Assembly (NCBI RefSeq): GCF_014805625.2
Contig: NW_023998454.1
Location: 1,445,433 to 1,509,432 of the forward strand
DNA from: Glossina fuscipes
Taxonomy: Eukaryota; Arthropoda; Insecta; Diptera; Glossinidae
Direction of reading: 5' to 3'
Length of the DNA: 64,000 nucleotides
Shown: in pieces, positions 10,818 to 25,000 of the stretch
Numbering within the stretch: the stretch's first letter is position 1
How the letters are laid out: each line of letters starts with the position of its first letter
The notes under the pieces: model-generated
What the model was told of the DNA's origin: nothing
Databases searched by the model: none
The model's input: the letters and a program-made list of their open reading frames with translations, nothing else
Position numbers and translations under genes: made by a program

Positions 10818-12902
10818 TTTTCTTAGTTCCTTTCTTGCTGAGTGTTTCCATTGTGTGCTTCGGATTTAAGATCTGTTTGAGTTTGCGATAGAAATCTTTT
10901 GGCCACAAATGGCAATTTGGTCGACCGCCTTTGTGAAAACGTTAAACGTTGCTTTATTCATTACTATTCATGTCAGTGTTTGTAAAAGTTTTCTTTTCCT
11001 GTCATTTAAAGTTTCATTTCAATAAGTCTTTAAGTTAACGATCGTTTTATGCGATCGATTTTTGTTAAGGTTTTGTTTGATTTTAGGATTAGACATTTAA
11101 TAGATTTATAGCAATTTGACTGCAAAATGAGTCAACAGAACCGACAATCTTTAATACAAAACTTTGCGAAGAACTTTGTAGAGCAACTTTGGGCGTAAAA
11201 TTAATTCGTTCATCAAAGTAATTTAATTCGTATCATTTGTGAATCTATGCAATAGATAATTAGCAATGTTCATCTTTCGCCACATTCTAATTTGGTCAAA
11301 AAGCGTTTCGAAAAAAGACTTCGTGTGGTAGAGAAAAGGGCTCACGTTCGCTAATGTATAATTTATGTTTGGAAAATCGAATCTCCAGATTTTTAATCAT
11401 AAATGATTCGTTTTCTGATGCGGAGATGAGAAGGTACTGATACCACCATACTCTCTACCCGATGCCTTCTAACGTGTAATATGCTAGATTGCTATTTCGT
11501 TTGCCTGGATTGCATATTCGTGTTTTCGATGCCTTTGACCCCACAAAGAAGGAACTGAAAGGGTCTCTTTCTTTACCTAGAAGTTTTTTTATATTCTTCA
11601 AGATCTACAACTAAAACATGCAGACATAGCTAACCTACAACTATGTTGGAAAATCGTTCATGAGCAAAAACATAACTCGATTCAGGCACTTAACTTTGAG
11701 ATTCGATGTGTACAATAAAAACCAAGTCAAGAAAAAGAGAAAGCAATAAAAGAAAATGTCTTCCTGCAAACAAAAGTTCAAGTATAAAAGGAAGAACATT
11801 TTGCATCATTTTGAAAAATGAAAGCGTTGCGATGAATTCAAGCGCCACCTTTTTGTGCAAAAGCTAAAGTTCCTATCTTCCAAATAATCTTACGGCTCCA
11901 TTAGTTCACATTAAAACTACCGAGCAAAAATGTGCTTGTAAGCCACGTAACGTTGCGAACCGTTTGTTAACCTTTATTTACATCAAAAAGCCTTCAAAAA
12001 CTTGCGATTCGATTGAATGAACGTATACATATTTCTACCAAAAGATATGACTTTGAGTGTCTTTGTTTGTGGAACAACAGTCGCAAAAACAAGTATGAGA
12101 AGCTGAAATTGAACACAGACATTCTTTGAGATCGAGGAAGAAGAACAGAATAAGTCCTATTAAAACCTATTATTGTTGTCCTAAAAGAGACTAAAAGAAG
12201 GGAAAGCACATAATATATAACGTAGAACATTGGATGGGCGCAGCTGATTTTTTTTACTTTCAGAATAAAAGTGGAAACTCACACGGTCTGCGTATTGTAG
12301 ATTATGGGTAACGAGCAAAAAACATGGAAAACAAATTTTAGACCATTTTCATATTCTTTTGCAAATTTTTAGGCGATATCATCATTCTTGCGAACGAGAG
12401 AATGTTGACCACAGATACTACAAACCTGAGTAGACGAACAGATGCACAGACGATGAGACAGGCATGCTCAGTTGCATTCCGAATTTGAAACTGGTCGAGA
12501 ATTTGTTTATGTGTGTTATAAAGTTATCAAAAAAAGAATTCAATTTTAATATATCATACAGATGCATTTTCAATTTTAATTTATATCAAGCCAATAAGAC
12601 AATTACTCTTCAGCTAAATTAAGCAGCTTACACAATAAGTTTAAGAACTTCATTAAAGACTACACTGAGATACAAATTAATTATATAGGATTAGTACTGA
12701 TGACATCTACAACAACACCAGCAGGAGTACAGCATATTGAAAGTAGAAGAGTTAAAAATATTGTGATTCTTAAGTTGATAAGTTAGTTCTTGTACCCATT
12801 AATTAGTTACAATAATTACATTAACTATCACGTGCAAATTGTAATTTTTACGAATCTTAGGCGTATTTGTGGTGCACGCATACGTCTTTAGAGGTATAAG
12901 AT

Positions 12903-12905
<3 letters not shown>
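10810..12905. other. AT-rich non-coding stretch
   Basis: Nothing recognisable. The segment near 12420-12480, with spaced ACAGA and CAGAC runs then GGCATGCTC, loosely recalls the repeat family at 16.8 kb and 37.5 kb, but the match is too short to call. Confidence 0.35.
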
Positions 12906-12944
<39 letters not shown>

Positions 12945-12960
12945 AGAGAGAGTGAGAAAG
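12906..12960 (+). repeat. GA microsatellite
   Basis: Sixteen GA units (12906-12937) are followed by an imperfect GAAAGA extension to about 12960. Confidence 0.95.
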
Positions 12961-15900
12961 TGCTTCTGCCTGTAAGAGTAATCTTAGCTGATTAATACGA
13001 AATTCTTAATTGAAAATCAATTCCATCTTCAGCCACACTTGCGTTATTAACTTACGGATCAATTACATCTTGAATATATTTGAATTTGGGATGTCTCAAC
13101 TATCAGAAGATCAGAAGAAGGTTTTCCAGTTTTCCTGTCTTAAACACGTATCTTGGATTTCTTAATTTATTAACTTTTGCTTTCTAGTAGGCTGCATTGG
13201 CCTGTTCAATGCTCCCTAAACAGTTAACCGTGATTAATGAAGCTCATTCTGAGATCGCAGTATTTTGCGAATAGTAATGTAAAATATAATCCCCATTACA
13301 ATTTGAAGTGCTAAAATATTTCAGAAACGAAAATATTAAAAATTATTCAAAACTTATTATTCAAGGTATACTTGCAAGGTAAACGGTATGGGAATCTTTT
13401 TTGAAGCGAAGATGAAGGTATTCGTAATGCATATTTGAGCAAGAATGGGAATTATCTATCGTCCGTATTTCTTGTTTTAAAATAACTTAGACAATTGCCA
13501 AGAGAACAGTTACAAAGTGTAACACAAAATTGACCAAAGCAACACAAATTTGAATGAAATTAGGCTTCTTACAAAAAACTTTTTGGAAATCTCTTGAAAT
13601 AAGTAGGAATCGGTGCTGGTGGAATTGCAATGGCACTCTTACCACATGATTATTTGATGATGCTATTAATACTATGCTAAGTAAAAAGTGTATAGTCGCC
13701 TAAGGCTAATCTTGAACAAATCAAAAAAAAAAAAAAAAAATTCCTAGACATTATGTGAATTTAAAGAGTTTTGGAAACCGGTAGGTGGAATCTGATTTTC
13801 TTTTTGGATTAAAAAAACTCCTGCTGATTGTTTGTACCAAAGTTTAGAAGCAAAAGAACTTGCTCATGCTTGATTTGCGGTCGCACGCTAAGAAAATGGG
13901 TTTTACTTTCACTTACCTTGACGTTTACTACTTTATCTTAACTTTTATTCTTTCAAAAATTTCGAAAATAAGCATGGACAAGTCGAGCGGACAGACAAAA
14001 CGTATCGATCTAGCTTTTAACCATTTTCAAAAGCGGACGAAATTAATTAGATCGTTAATATTTTTGCCTACGACGAGCAATTTCACGATTAATAAAACCC
14101 TGAGCAGCTAAGGACTCTGAAGTTTATTACTAGTCGGCTACTTTTTATTTTATATATTTGAATACCCGTTATGTTACTAGAAAGTTTAACGTAGTAAATT
14201 TTACATCAATTCAAACATTGGGAAAAATAATAACAAAAACAGCAACAATAATATTAACTTTATGAGGAACTTGCATAAGCTGTTGTTGGCAAAAACAGTT
14301 GCACTTGCTTGCACATCTCTCTACAGACGAAAATATATAAAAAATCGTATGTGTGTAAATATGCATAAATTTGTTGCAAAACACTTAGCAACAACAATAG
14401 ATTTTGTTTTATTTTAGTTTTTTATATATCGCTTTTTTGCTAAATAAATATATTTCAAGGTTCTCTGCGCCTTTTTGGCCAAAACCTAGAATTGAAAATA
14501 AAGGGGAAAAAAGGGAAAATAGAAAAAGAAAAACATTGCATTCGCTGATGGCAATGTAAAGTAAATAAAAAATATTATGTTTCGTCTGTTTTTTGCTATG
14601 CTGATGTTCTTGCTGTTTTTGTTATTGTAACAAAAAAAAAGAAAAAAGAAAAAAAGAGAAAACAGGGAAAAAGTCTGCATTGCCTGCAGCACGCAAACAC
14701 ACTCTGGTGAGCTTAGAATACCCATACGCTCAAGTATATAATGTTGATCGTGTTTAGTTTATGTGTCACATTGTGTTTGGCAACATAGTGTGCGCACTTA
14801 TTGTATTGTTGCAAATCTGCATATGTGTAAATGCAGCGATGTATGCAAACTTGCCGTTGTCATTACATATTGTTATTGTTGCTGATATCAGGATAAAATA
14901 TGAAGAACATATCTAATGCAAGCGTTTTGTGTGAGCTTCAATTGTTTATGTCGCATATGTGTAGAGACACAGAATAAATACAACAAAATCGTATGGTGCA
15001 ACTATGCGTGCACATGTACGTCTTTTATCATTCTTTCAAGATATTTGCTCATGTAGCGTAAACGAAATATTTTATGTGAGATAATAAACATGTGAACGCG
15101 TTAAGGAATCTTCAAAGTTTTTTCTCTTTTGTAAAAATAATGCGAAAATATATGAAAAATATTTTCTTATTTTCAAAAGTTTGATACACAACTTTAAAAA
15201 AAAAAAAATTTATAAAAAAATTGATTTTTTCCCAATAACAAACTTTTATGTATTTATTGAAAGTAATTTATTGGATAATTATTAAAAATTTATTAAGAAA
15301 ATTATATTCGTCTCACATCCATGTACTAATCATCATTTCTTCGAAGCGAAGAAACCTGTTTTCGAAGTATTGTGTTAGTAATGGGCGTGTCAAGTGACAT
15401 TAGGGCCGTCTTTAGATGGCTCTATGAAATGTTACATACAATTTTTACATCAATGTTTATATCGGGGTATAAATTATATATGTTTAGTTCCTGCAGATGT
15501 GTTTGCGAACAGATTAAACGTATTCTTAAACTTAATGGTTATTAGTTTCTTTGGTTCCTTGGACTTTCTAAAGATGTACATGATCCAATTCATTCGCGAT
15601 CTTACTCTTAGAAAACAAAAGAGAACGTTATAGTCAGGGTCGACCACTGAATACCCAACACCACTCTGCTTGATGCGGTTATTCATAACGCCTTATACTT
15701 TTTCAGCTAACGACATTTGAATAAAATAGCGCTGTATAGGAGAAATGATTGATAATTTGATCCGATCGGAACTACTTTCAAGAGCATTCATCCCTGATAT
15801 CCCAACAAACTCGATATATCCTGTGCCACAAATGATGTACGAATATAAATACATTTATAAAGTTAAGAGGCCCTTCATGAATTTGGGTGTAAGCAAAGTA

Positions 15901-16579
15901 TATTAGCAAAGTATATTAAGTATATTAAGCAAAGTATATTAGGCTAGATTATATTGTTGATGTGGATTGGTGCAGTCTGTTTCGGCTTGATTGCTTAATA
16001 GACAATATTGGCTGGCTACGATAACGCGGCTGGATATTCCATGCTTGCCTGCTTTTTTATTATTGTTTAACTTTAGGAAGTAAAAAACTTAAACTATATT
16101 AAATATTAACTTCCATAAACAAATCAAACGACGACCCTATATCGAGAGTACCTTAGTCTCCAGCCAAGTCGCGAAGTACCTCTACCGATTCTATACGCAC
16201 ATGCGCTTATCGATCAAATGGTTATCCCATTGAGCTCGGTGTTCTTATATATATTACTTGGTTTAAAATCAGAAGCAAGCTCTGTCATTGCAGGCAACCT
16301 ATTTCATTACTTCAGAAAATTTAGTAAAGGCAATATTAATGGAGCATGGAGTACAGAAAAAACATATGCGACGGCCGAATCACGCATACCCACCCCTATG
16401 CTTTCTGCATTTTCCACCAGGTCGCCATGTATACCATATACTTATTTTGAGAATTAACCCATTTTTAGGCGGATAACATATCCTTATTTGACGAATGTAC
16501 AAGAAAGTTTTAAACATTCTGTCTTCTTTGCCTTATGACAAATAAACATGAAATTTAAAAAAGGGAAAATTTAATCACT
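12961..16579. other. AT-rich non-coding stretch
   Basis: It contains an 18-base A run at 13723-13740, several T/A-rich tracts and a short tandem repeat at 15892. Open frames up to 83 codons are present but have no motif. Confidence 0.4.
15892..15941 (+). repeat. Short tandem repeat, unit AGCAAAGTATATTA
   Basis: Three near-identical 13-14 bp units plus one shortened AGTATATTA unit occur back to back. They are a local slippage duplication. Confidence 0.85.
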
Positions 16580-16980
16580 TGTCACTTTGTGTGGACATGG
16601 GCGATTTTGTCCACTTTTGCACGTAAAGAGTCGAACGTTTCATAAACAATACGTGGAAAATTGCAGCTTTCTAACTTTTATAATTTCTGAGCAACGAACA
16701 AGAACTCACAAATTTTTGGTAAGAAAAACGAAGTTGCATTCAGCTTATGCCGCACTGCGGGCCTCTGCTCTGACCAATATAGCCCATTTCCAATTGATAT
16801 CTTCTATTTTGCGACCAGCAGAGCCAACAACAAACACCACACGACACACAGACGGACAGGCAAGACTAAATCAATTCAGTATTCCACGATGATCAAGAAT
16901 ATATATAATTTATATGGCCACTGAAGTTTCCCTTTGTGTGCTACATATATTATCCCCATCTTACAGTGGTGGGTTTAAAA
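16580..16980 (+). repeat. Dispersed repeat resembling a common Drosophila non-coding repeat
   Basis: The right half reads in order ACACAGACGGACAGGC, a TAAATCAATTCAG block, TGATCAAGAATATATATA, a TTATATGG block, GTGTGCTACATATAT and finally ACAGTGGTGGGT before a run of A. From memory, the same order of blocks occurs in a very common dispersed repeat in Drosophila intergenic and intronic DNA (AGACGGACATGGC, then GATCAAGAATATATATAC, then TGTTACATAC, ending in a GGGTATAA block). The left boundary is uncertain. I cannot name the element class. The 101-codon frame at 16587-16892 lies inside it and is treated as a shadow. Confidence 0.5.
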
Positions 16981-19900
16981 AGACAAAGACTTAACTCCAA
17001 ACATTCTAATTATTGCCATTGGAAACTGTGATAAATGTGAATAGAATTGAAAACTCATCAGTGCGCTACCAGAACGATAATGAAAAATAATTCTTTGCTT
17101 ACACTGCTAAACAACTAGGAATTCATAAAGTATTGAAAATCTTTCGTTTTTCGACAAACGTCTTTTGTGATTGTAAAATGTTCACTTCAACCTTCTCATA
17201 CGTTTTAGTTAACCTTATCTCGTCTGCATTTGAAATTCTTGCCTGGAAGAATTTCCATCCATAACGAATTATTGTTATTACAACGCTTATGACAGAACTC
17301 GAACTAAAAAATAAATTAAGGCTTACGTGGAAATGTTAATACTATTTTATTAATTTTCATTAATTTTCGACTAAGTAAGCTTGTGTTGAAAAAATAAAAA
17401 GATTAACCGAATAATCGAAAAATGTAAACAATTTTTCAAATAAAAATTTTTCCTAAAATCTTTTGAAATCAAGCCGCACATGTGGCAAAGAGAAAGAGGA
17501 AGTCAAAATTAAATTTGTTTTAGAAAATGTGTGAAGTTTCGTGCAAAAGCGTTAAATAGAAAATCTTGAAAACATTCACCTTATTTCTCTCAAGGCAATA
17601 ATTTCGAATAGAAAATATGTAAAAATATTTTCTTTTACGCTCACTGAAATAATTTGAAATTCAGAGCACTGGAATAACAGTAATGAATATTTGGATGCCG
17701 TCATTTCAAAAAGATGTTCGCATATCTCCATTTAGTAGAATGTGCAGAGATATGCGTAATGATTACCTTTTGTTTTATTTAATTTGAAAACTTAACAACC
17801 AAGTAATTTTGCCAAAGGCTTAGTTTATTTTACTGTTTTTTATTGTTATTCACAACAGAGGAGAAATTCGGAAAGATCTGTTAGCTAGCTTTAAGGTTTG
17901 AAAATAGGTGGGGAACTTAAATATTGTAAGTTATCAAGCCTGCAAGTTCGAAAACTAAACATCGATCCTTCCATTTGGTAACTTGCGTTCGATAATGCTT
18001 TAAAAATCAGAAAGGGATTTTTAGAATTCATTATATTTATTGCACCTCTGACAATTGCCTGCATACAGCCCTAATAACTACTCGGCCGCCTAAAAAAAGT
18101 AATGTGTCGATGTTTTGAAATAATTACTTACGCTAATGACAAAAGGCCTGAGCAGAGGGTTTATTTTCGCAAGGTCATGTCATTCCAATGAAACCGTTTA
18201 ATATCTTCCCAATGCGCAAAACACGTTTAAGGACTTGTCATAAAACACTATCTTTGTCAAATACAATCAACATCAAGAAGTTGATGACATGAAAATTAAA
18301 AAGCAAGAGTAAGCAGATAAGCAACTAACGCAAGGCACTGCAAACCTCGACACCTTTTGGTGCACGTTAAGTGATATGTGCGCAATTGCTTATAGTCTTT
18401 ACTTATTTGGATTTTAAGCAACACAATATGTCAACAAGGTCTGAGATTCACTCAAACATTTTCTTATTGCTCTTTTGTCTACATACCATAAAAAGTTGAG
18501 GCTGAACAAAAAAGCGATTAAAATCTCAAATGATAGAGTAAAGGAAAAACTACTTCGGCTATAGGGGACCGAGTTAACAATGTTCAGAATTTATCGCTTG
18601 CAGGCAATAGTACTGATTGAAATCGAAAATTTCTTTGCCTTGGAAACAAGACCCATAAATTGTATGTAGAACTGTAATTTTGTACTGTACCTGTGTGGGG
18701 ATTAAGCGATCTTGTCGTATCTTCTGATGTAGTTCACCAAGCCAATTTGTACGGTCCCATATTTAATCCACAACATAGTAGACATAAGGGTTTTGAATGT
18801 CGCTTTTGGTGTACTCAACTTTCGATGGCAGCTAACCAGTCAGTCACCGATCGAATCTGTGGTGGTTCGTAGTAAATCTATGTTTCATCGACAACGAGCA
18901 GTTCAACCAATAATTCAACTCATTGAGTGCCACATTCGTCTAAAATCGGTTCAGATCGTCATCCATTTTAATTCAGAATTGAATATTAATTTTTTGGAAA
19001 CATTCATTTTCGAATAAATTTTTCGATTTGGTACGGCCATACAGGCGAACCTTTTCCCAAACCGACGTCCTTGCAGTTAGCGCTACTATACTCGAAACCT
19101 TCACAGTCTTCTACACGGCTTTCGCCGAGGACGTTTCGAGCTATAGTACCTGTTGAACGCGCCTAACAGCACGATCCCTAGTTACATATATGAGTAATGG
19201 TTAGAAGTAGGAAAGTGAAGGATAAGTAATAAAGAGCTTAGGTGTTTGAAAACGAAAATTGTTAAGTGCCATATCGACAAAAAAGAAGCAGCAGTGAGTC
19301 TACTTTTTTGTGGCTTACAGTCGCATTTTGTTTATGTAATCCTATTTCTCTTACGTTAGATGAGATCTCGAATCTATGCCAGCACAACAACGTCCTTACA
19401 GTTTTTCAAGAATGAATGTCAAATTTTTGAAGAATTCATCCATTGTTATTATCCACGCCAGCATTTTCATATCTCTCGAATAATGTTAGATTGTAGAAGA
19501 ACTTGTATCGAAGGTATTTTCATACATAAAAACTCGCCTATAAAATCCATTTATTTTAAAAGTGAAGGAGAAACCACTTTCAAAAGGAAATTTGAATTTT
19601 TTATATCTATTAGTAACTGTACACGTTCCTACAAGTATAGAAGATCTTCAATAATTTTAATAACAGTTATTATATATGTTTCACGGTTTCATATATGCTA
19701 AACATGCGGTGCGACTATATATATATATATTGTAATAGTATCGTATCTTATCCATACCGTACATGTCAGGAAATTGTCGGCACTTTTCAAGAGATTTTCA
19801 AACCCATTCTGCCGGTATGAAATTGAAAAAGTTTCTATTGATTCCTTTAAACATAGTTATGAGATCAATGGCAAGCGGACAATTGTGGCTAAATAGAGTC

Positions 19901-21639
19901 GGTGAGTGCAAAGCACAGAAGTTCGGCATGTTAAATCCCCCTTCTTTATTATGCGTGTATTTTTCACATTTATTGTATTACGGTCTCATACATTATCTAT
20001 AACAAGATAGTGCTTTTATTGGAAATTTGTTTACGTTAAGAAACAGCAAGCCGTCGTTACATCAAAAGTTGTGTATCAAAATTGAAAAAAAAAAAACTTC
20101 ACGCAACAAGCTAGCTGTAAGCAGGTGCGAGAATATTCGTTTTAAGCTTTATATAAAAAAATCTGTTCCATTTCAATGTAAAATTTGCTTCGGGCTTGGG
20201 TTTGTTTTAAAACCTTTTTTGCAATAAAAGATTTTTGTAATAGCCTTCGGTTACATTCAAACTTTTTCGTATATTTTACTTTATACAAAAATGATACCGC
20301 TTTGTAGACCGACTGATAATGTCGTCATGAATACATCATGTTTTTAAATTAATGCACTCGTCCTTTGGAAGTGAATAACAACATGCTCATGTACGTTAAA
20401 GAACTTTTCAAAGAGAACTCCCGATCTAACCATATGTTCGTTTTTATTGTCACTTAAGCATGTTTTTTGCTTCATTGGCACGTTGTGAATGCTTTCATAC
20501 GTGTACATGTGTTTGTTATATTCTTTGTTTTTCAATTCAGAAAAAAGGAAAAATGATTTTTTTTTAGGTAAATAAATAGTTAAAGCAAATGTCCTCAGCA
20601 TTTGCTATTCACGGTAATACAAACAAACAGCCGAAGAAAGATTATCCGCTGTTGAATGTAATCGATATGTACATGTATGTGTGCGCTGTGCTATTATCGC
20701 TACCCATGAATTTAAATATGTATAGGTTTCCTTTGCTTCAGGCTTATTGGATGACATTATGATGATTTTCTATTCTGGGATATGGTGAGCTTAGGGAAAA
20801 TTTGAAAACGAAAAAGGGAAATCTTTTAGAAATAATAATAAAAAAACAAAACATATTTGTTAGGATTTTAATATTTAAACACATATAACAACTTTTTTTT
20901 TTTTTGCATTTTCGGTACATGACAAGGAAACAGTTTTAAGAGACAGTTGTTGATCTATTGTAATTTTCTTGGCTAATCTTGTCATGGTTGGGTATTAGTT
21001 TTTCTTTGTTTGCTTTTGGTTGGTGAACGTTACTAAAAGAAAATGAAATATTTTTTTGTTAATATGTCTTTAAATTGTCCTTTTCTAGCATATTACGAGT
21101 TCTATGCTCCTTACTCCTCATAGCACTTTGCGCTGTCGTTTCGAATCCCCCTCTTAATTTTCCTTCCATAACATTTTTCGTACAAGCAGCATTTGTTGAA
21201 AAATGAGAAAAGTCGAATTCACTTCGCATTTAAATCGGCGAACGCGATATTTGCTAGAAATAAGTAAGTTTTTAGCCAAGAAAGGTTACGTCTTCAAAAG
21301 AGCAATTGAGGTTTGAGTCAAATCCAGCGATATTGTCGACAAAATTGCTTATCGACCAAACAAATATTCAGCCACGAAACAACGCTCCACAAGTTCCTGT
21401 TAGTACTCGTATTTGCATGCCTTTCAGATAACACGTTTAAATCGCAACGTGGAATCAAAAACACAGAAGCCAAGACAAATTTTTGCTCTTATAGTTTTCC
21501 CAATTACAAAAATCAAGAGACGTGCTCGAGAACAGCAGACGTAGTCAGCAGCTGCGTGTACATTATTGCATTTTGTTGCACTGGTCTACCATTTTCGTAG
21601 TTACAGAACTTTCTATAAAGTATTTTTGGTACTGCACGC
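16981..21639. other. AT-rich non-coding stretch
   Basis: The segment 18780-19190 is slightly richer in G+C but yields no recognisable protein. The largest frame here (19360-19701, 113 codons) has no motif. Nothing is assignable. Confidence 0.35.
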
Positions 21640-22075
21640 AGGAAAAGAAATTTTGGAATCCATTCCCTAAACTGGTGGTGCAGACTATGCCAGTTTCGTT
21701 GGTGGAAAGTTCATTGAGACAATTGGGCGAGCTGGGTTTTCATCCAATAATTCACGCGATTCTGCAGGCCATTCTTTGTCATTTTAATTAAAATGATCAC
21801 TTTTAAACATGATAGAGCAGCATCATCATAAGGTTCTAAAAGTGTTCGGTGGTTTCCGGCAGCAGATTCTTTCAAATCAAACCACAAAAGTAATGAACGC
21901 CGAAAAAATAATTTTGAGCGCTCCATGCTTCGCATCTGTGTACACGCAATAACTGCATAATACTAAATGGAAGACTGTTATTTCATCTAGAAAAACATCA
22001 AAATCATCAAATTTAACTGTTGTGTACGTTGGTACTTCGCATCCCTTTATCCTGATCAAAATATATGCAAGCATC
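21640..22075 (-). pseudogene. Coding-like remnant, unidentified (possible DDE transposase)
   Basis: On the minus strand, 21640-21790 reads D-K-E-W-P-A-E-S-R-E-L-L-D-E-N-P and on to M-N-F-P-P-T-K-L-A before a stop. This is more protein-like than its surroundings. The K-E-W-P-A-E-S part faintly recalls the E-W-P-A-x-S-P-D block of Tc1-type transposases, but the following residues do not fit. Further along the strand, 21905-22030 matches 35040-35110 over about 60 bp (blocks ATGAAATA.CAGT.TTCCATTTA and GCTCAAAATT), which adjoins a mariner remnant. The whole is probably transposon-derived, but the family is not established. Confidence 0.3.
21779..21796. repeat. 18 bp perfect palindrome
   Basis: The sequence TCATTTTAATTAAAATGA is its own reverse complement. 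It lies inside the coding-like remnant and has no evident function; perfect AT palindromes of this size can occur by chance in such DNA. Confidence 0.9.
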
Positions 22076-25000
22076 TAATATGATACATATATTCTTTAGA
22101 ACCTTTTATATGGCAATCATACAAGACGTTAAAGCACAAATTTTAAATGGCACTGAGGCAAAAGATTATGGAAAATCGTAGTCTTTCCATGCAGATCTCT
22201 AAGCTATCTCTAGGCTATGATAATCATTTGAACGATATTGTTATTCATAGACTTGTTCATTTGCACTACTAGTATATATTGTTAGGAGTTGAATGAAACA
22301 TTCTTCATATCAAGCATACGTACATACAAGCGTTCTTATTACATACTTTCAATATCTAACTAAGCAAACAATCGTCCTATGCTACTGTGTTGGAATAGCT
22401 GGCCAACATAAATTCCGTAAAAAAAAATCTTCTTTCAATTTTCTCTATTTTTTACTTGTCCGTCTTATTAAGGCTTTAGGCCAAAGATGATGACAAAGAT
22501 GGCCAGACAAAGGGTTAAAAAAAAGAACTTTTTAAATGCTTGGATTAATTTTGTACAACTCCAACTCTGACTCTTACTTTTACTGAACTCGAACACGGTG
22601 TAAAGTGGTACAGGGAGGCTTGGTAAAGTAATGTTTACATTTGTACAAAGGCGAGGAATGTGCCTTTTTATTAAAGCTAAGGGCACATGAAAAGGTTACA
22701 GACAGCAATCACACTTACACTTAGCTGCTCAAAGAATACAAGAGGAGCATGAAGCAGAGTGTAAATTTACAAAGCATAGCACTCGAAGACGAGCCGGGCA
22801 GCTAGTCATTCGCCAACCAATACGGCAATCCCCCACTAGAAATAATGAATAACAACCAAGATACGGAATAACATGGAAAGCAATGTGAAAGCAACGCCTA
22901 CAAAAATTGTTTATCTTTTGTAAACGCTTTGAAAAAAAAAAGAAGAATCAAAATTAAACAAACAACAAATAAACAAACAACAACTGCAAAAGAAAAAAAT
23001 ATTTTGCATTATGCAATAAATTTTTTCTCCAGCATTATTGTTGCCTTTTGCCATTTTATTTATGCATATATATCGCTTAATACAAAGCGAAAGTTGTGCT
23101 CACTTACTTTCAAACGACAGCCATCATGCGATAAATTGTCTTTGCCTGTAAATGTATAAAAGAGAATGAACGTGTTTGTTTGTGTGTATATATGCGCGTC
23201 TCTCTTTGCTTGTGCGTGTAAATAAACGATTCACCAAAAAATTAGCATAAACAGGAAGTGGGTGTTGCGAAACATCAACAACACCAGCATAACAACATCT
23301 ACCAGCGTTTTTATATAGCAGGAGCTAAATCAAAAGGCAGCAACATGTTAACTAAACAAAAAAAAAAACAAGCTCGCAAAAAGAAAAACGCTTAACAACG
23401 CAGCAAACAAATTATCCACAACTGCCTTTCCTATTACTGCTGCTTTTGCTGCTGCTGCTGCTGCTACTTCGTGGTTTCTTTGTAATGTGCTGAACAAAGC
23501 AATATCCAGTAATAGCAACAAGAACACCGACAAGAACAACTACAGCAACTATTGCCTAAAACAAAGCATGGCGTCTAGCAATTTTAACGCTTCGTTGCGT
23601 CTATGCAGGCATTATTTCAGCATTTGACTTTTGTTGTTGTAGTTATTGCAGTTACTCTTATGTTTATTGTTAAAGATCTTTTCGCACAAAGGGTTACTTT
23701 ACACAATAACAACGGCTAAAAATCGTATATAAAAAAATAAAAAATTATAATGAATTTAAAAACTCATTGACTTGAACAAATTTATACGCAGTCTTGTTAA
23801 CAAAGCCTCCTTTAAGCGTAATAACGCATATGCAGCGCACGGTGCATGTTAAAGTGCACTCCATTTTGTTTGAGCTGTCAATAGGAGGCGATTTTTGTTT
23901 TATTTTTTGCTTAAAAACTTCGTTTATATGCAGCTAACCGATGAATTTGTATTCAATACATTTAGTTAGTGTTGGACCCCGCCCTTAAGTATCAAAGCAG
24001 GTGCTTTTTACTACATTGGTAAAACAAAAAAAAATAAATTCGCACATTAATCAGGATACAACTTACGGCGCACTTTGTTCTCTTTCTTTCTTGCAAAGAT
24101 GGCAGTTATTAAGCAAATATTGATTGGTTAAAAGAATATAAGGATCGTATTCTATACTCATTAATACTGTTGTAGTATTTTAGTAACTATTTTTTGTTTC
24201 GCTGGACTAACGTTTATTAGTTTATTACAGTGTCTTGGCCAAGTAAGATTAGTCGAACTGAGTTAAGACTCAGTGCTGTCATAGTGACTGTAAAAGATGC
24301 CAATTAGGCGGTAAAGCAATTTAAAACCCTTTTTAAGGATCGGATGAAAGCATTTATTATAATATATTTAAAAACCTTCGAGTATAAAATCGATTGTCTC
24401 TGCAGTTTAGCTTGTTAGGCTTAACTACTGACTAAAACCACATGGAACGACTCATCTCAATCCAGGTTTGCTCCACTCTCCTGGCGGAGAAACGCATTTG
24501 TAGATCAGTGATCAGATCGGTAATGCAACATTATGCTTTTTGCTAAGCATTCCTTACGTCGTAGACAATGCCTACCCCAATTTTCCGTTCTGCATCAAGA
24601 CGCTTTGATGGCAGCGCACTGATATACGTATGGAATTAGGCTTTTGTAACGGCCTCTAACGCTCGCGTCAACACCAAAAATTTGGAATGCAAAATAAAGT
24701 TCTCTTAGGCACATGTCATAATTTTTTTATTTTACAATTCGTTAGCGGACAAGAACGACTTGTAATCGGTGGGAATTTAAGATTTCGCATTCTTTACCGA
24801 AAGTGTGAATAAAAGTCGGCTGTTTTTAAGAACACACTGTAGCCTGCAATAAAATATGTAAGGGATATAAAGAGCTTAGAGGAAAAAGAACAAGAACTAG
24901 TTTGAGACACCCTATGTTTTTTTATATGGATTCACATTCTTCATGTATGTCGTTTTAACGTATTTCTTTTGACATTTTGAATCAAAAAGTGAAGAAAGAA

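Noticed and set aside
23348..23539. Minus-strand frame with an alanine run
   Set aside because: The alanine run is the translation of the GCT microsatellite at 23448-23465.
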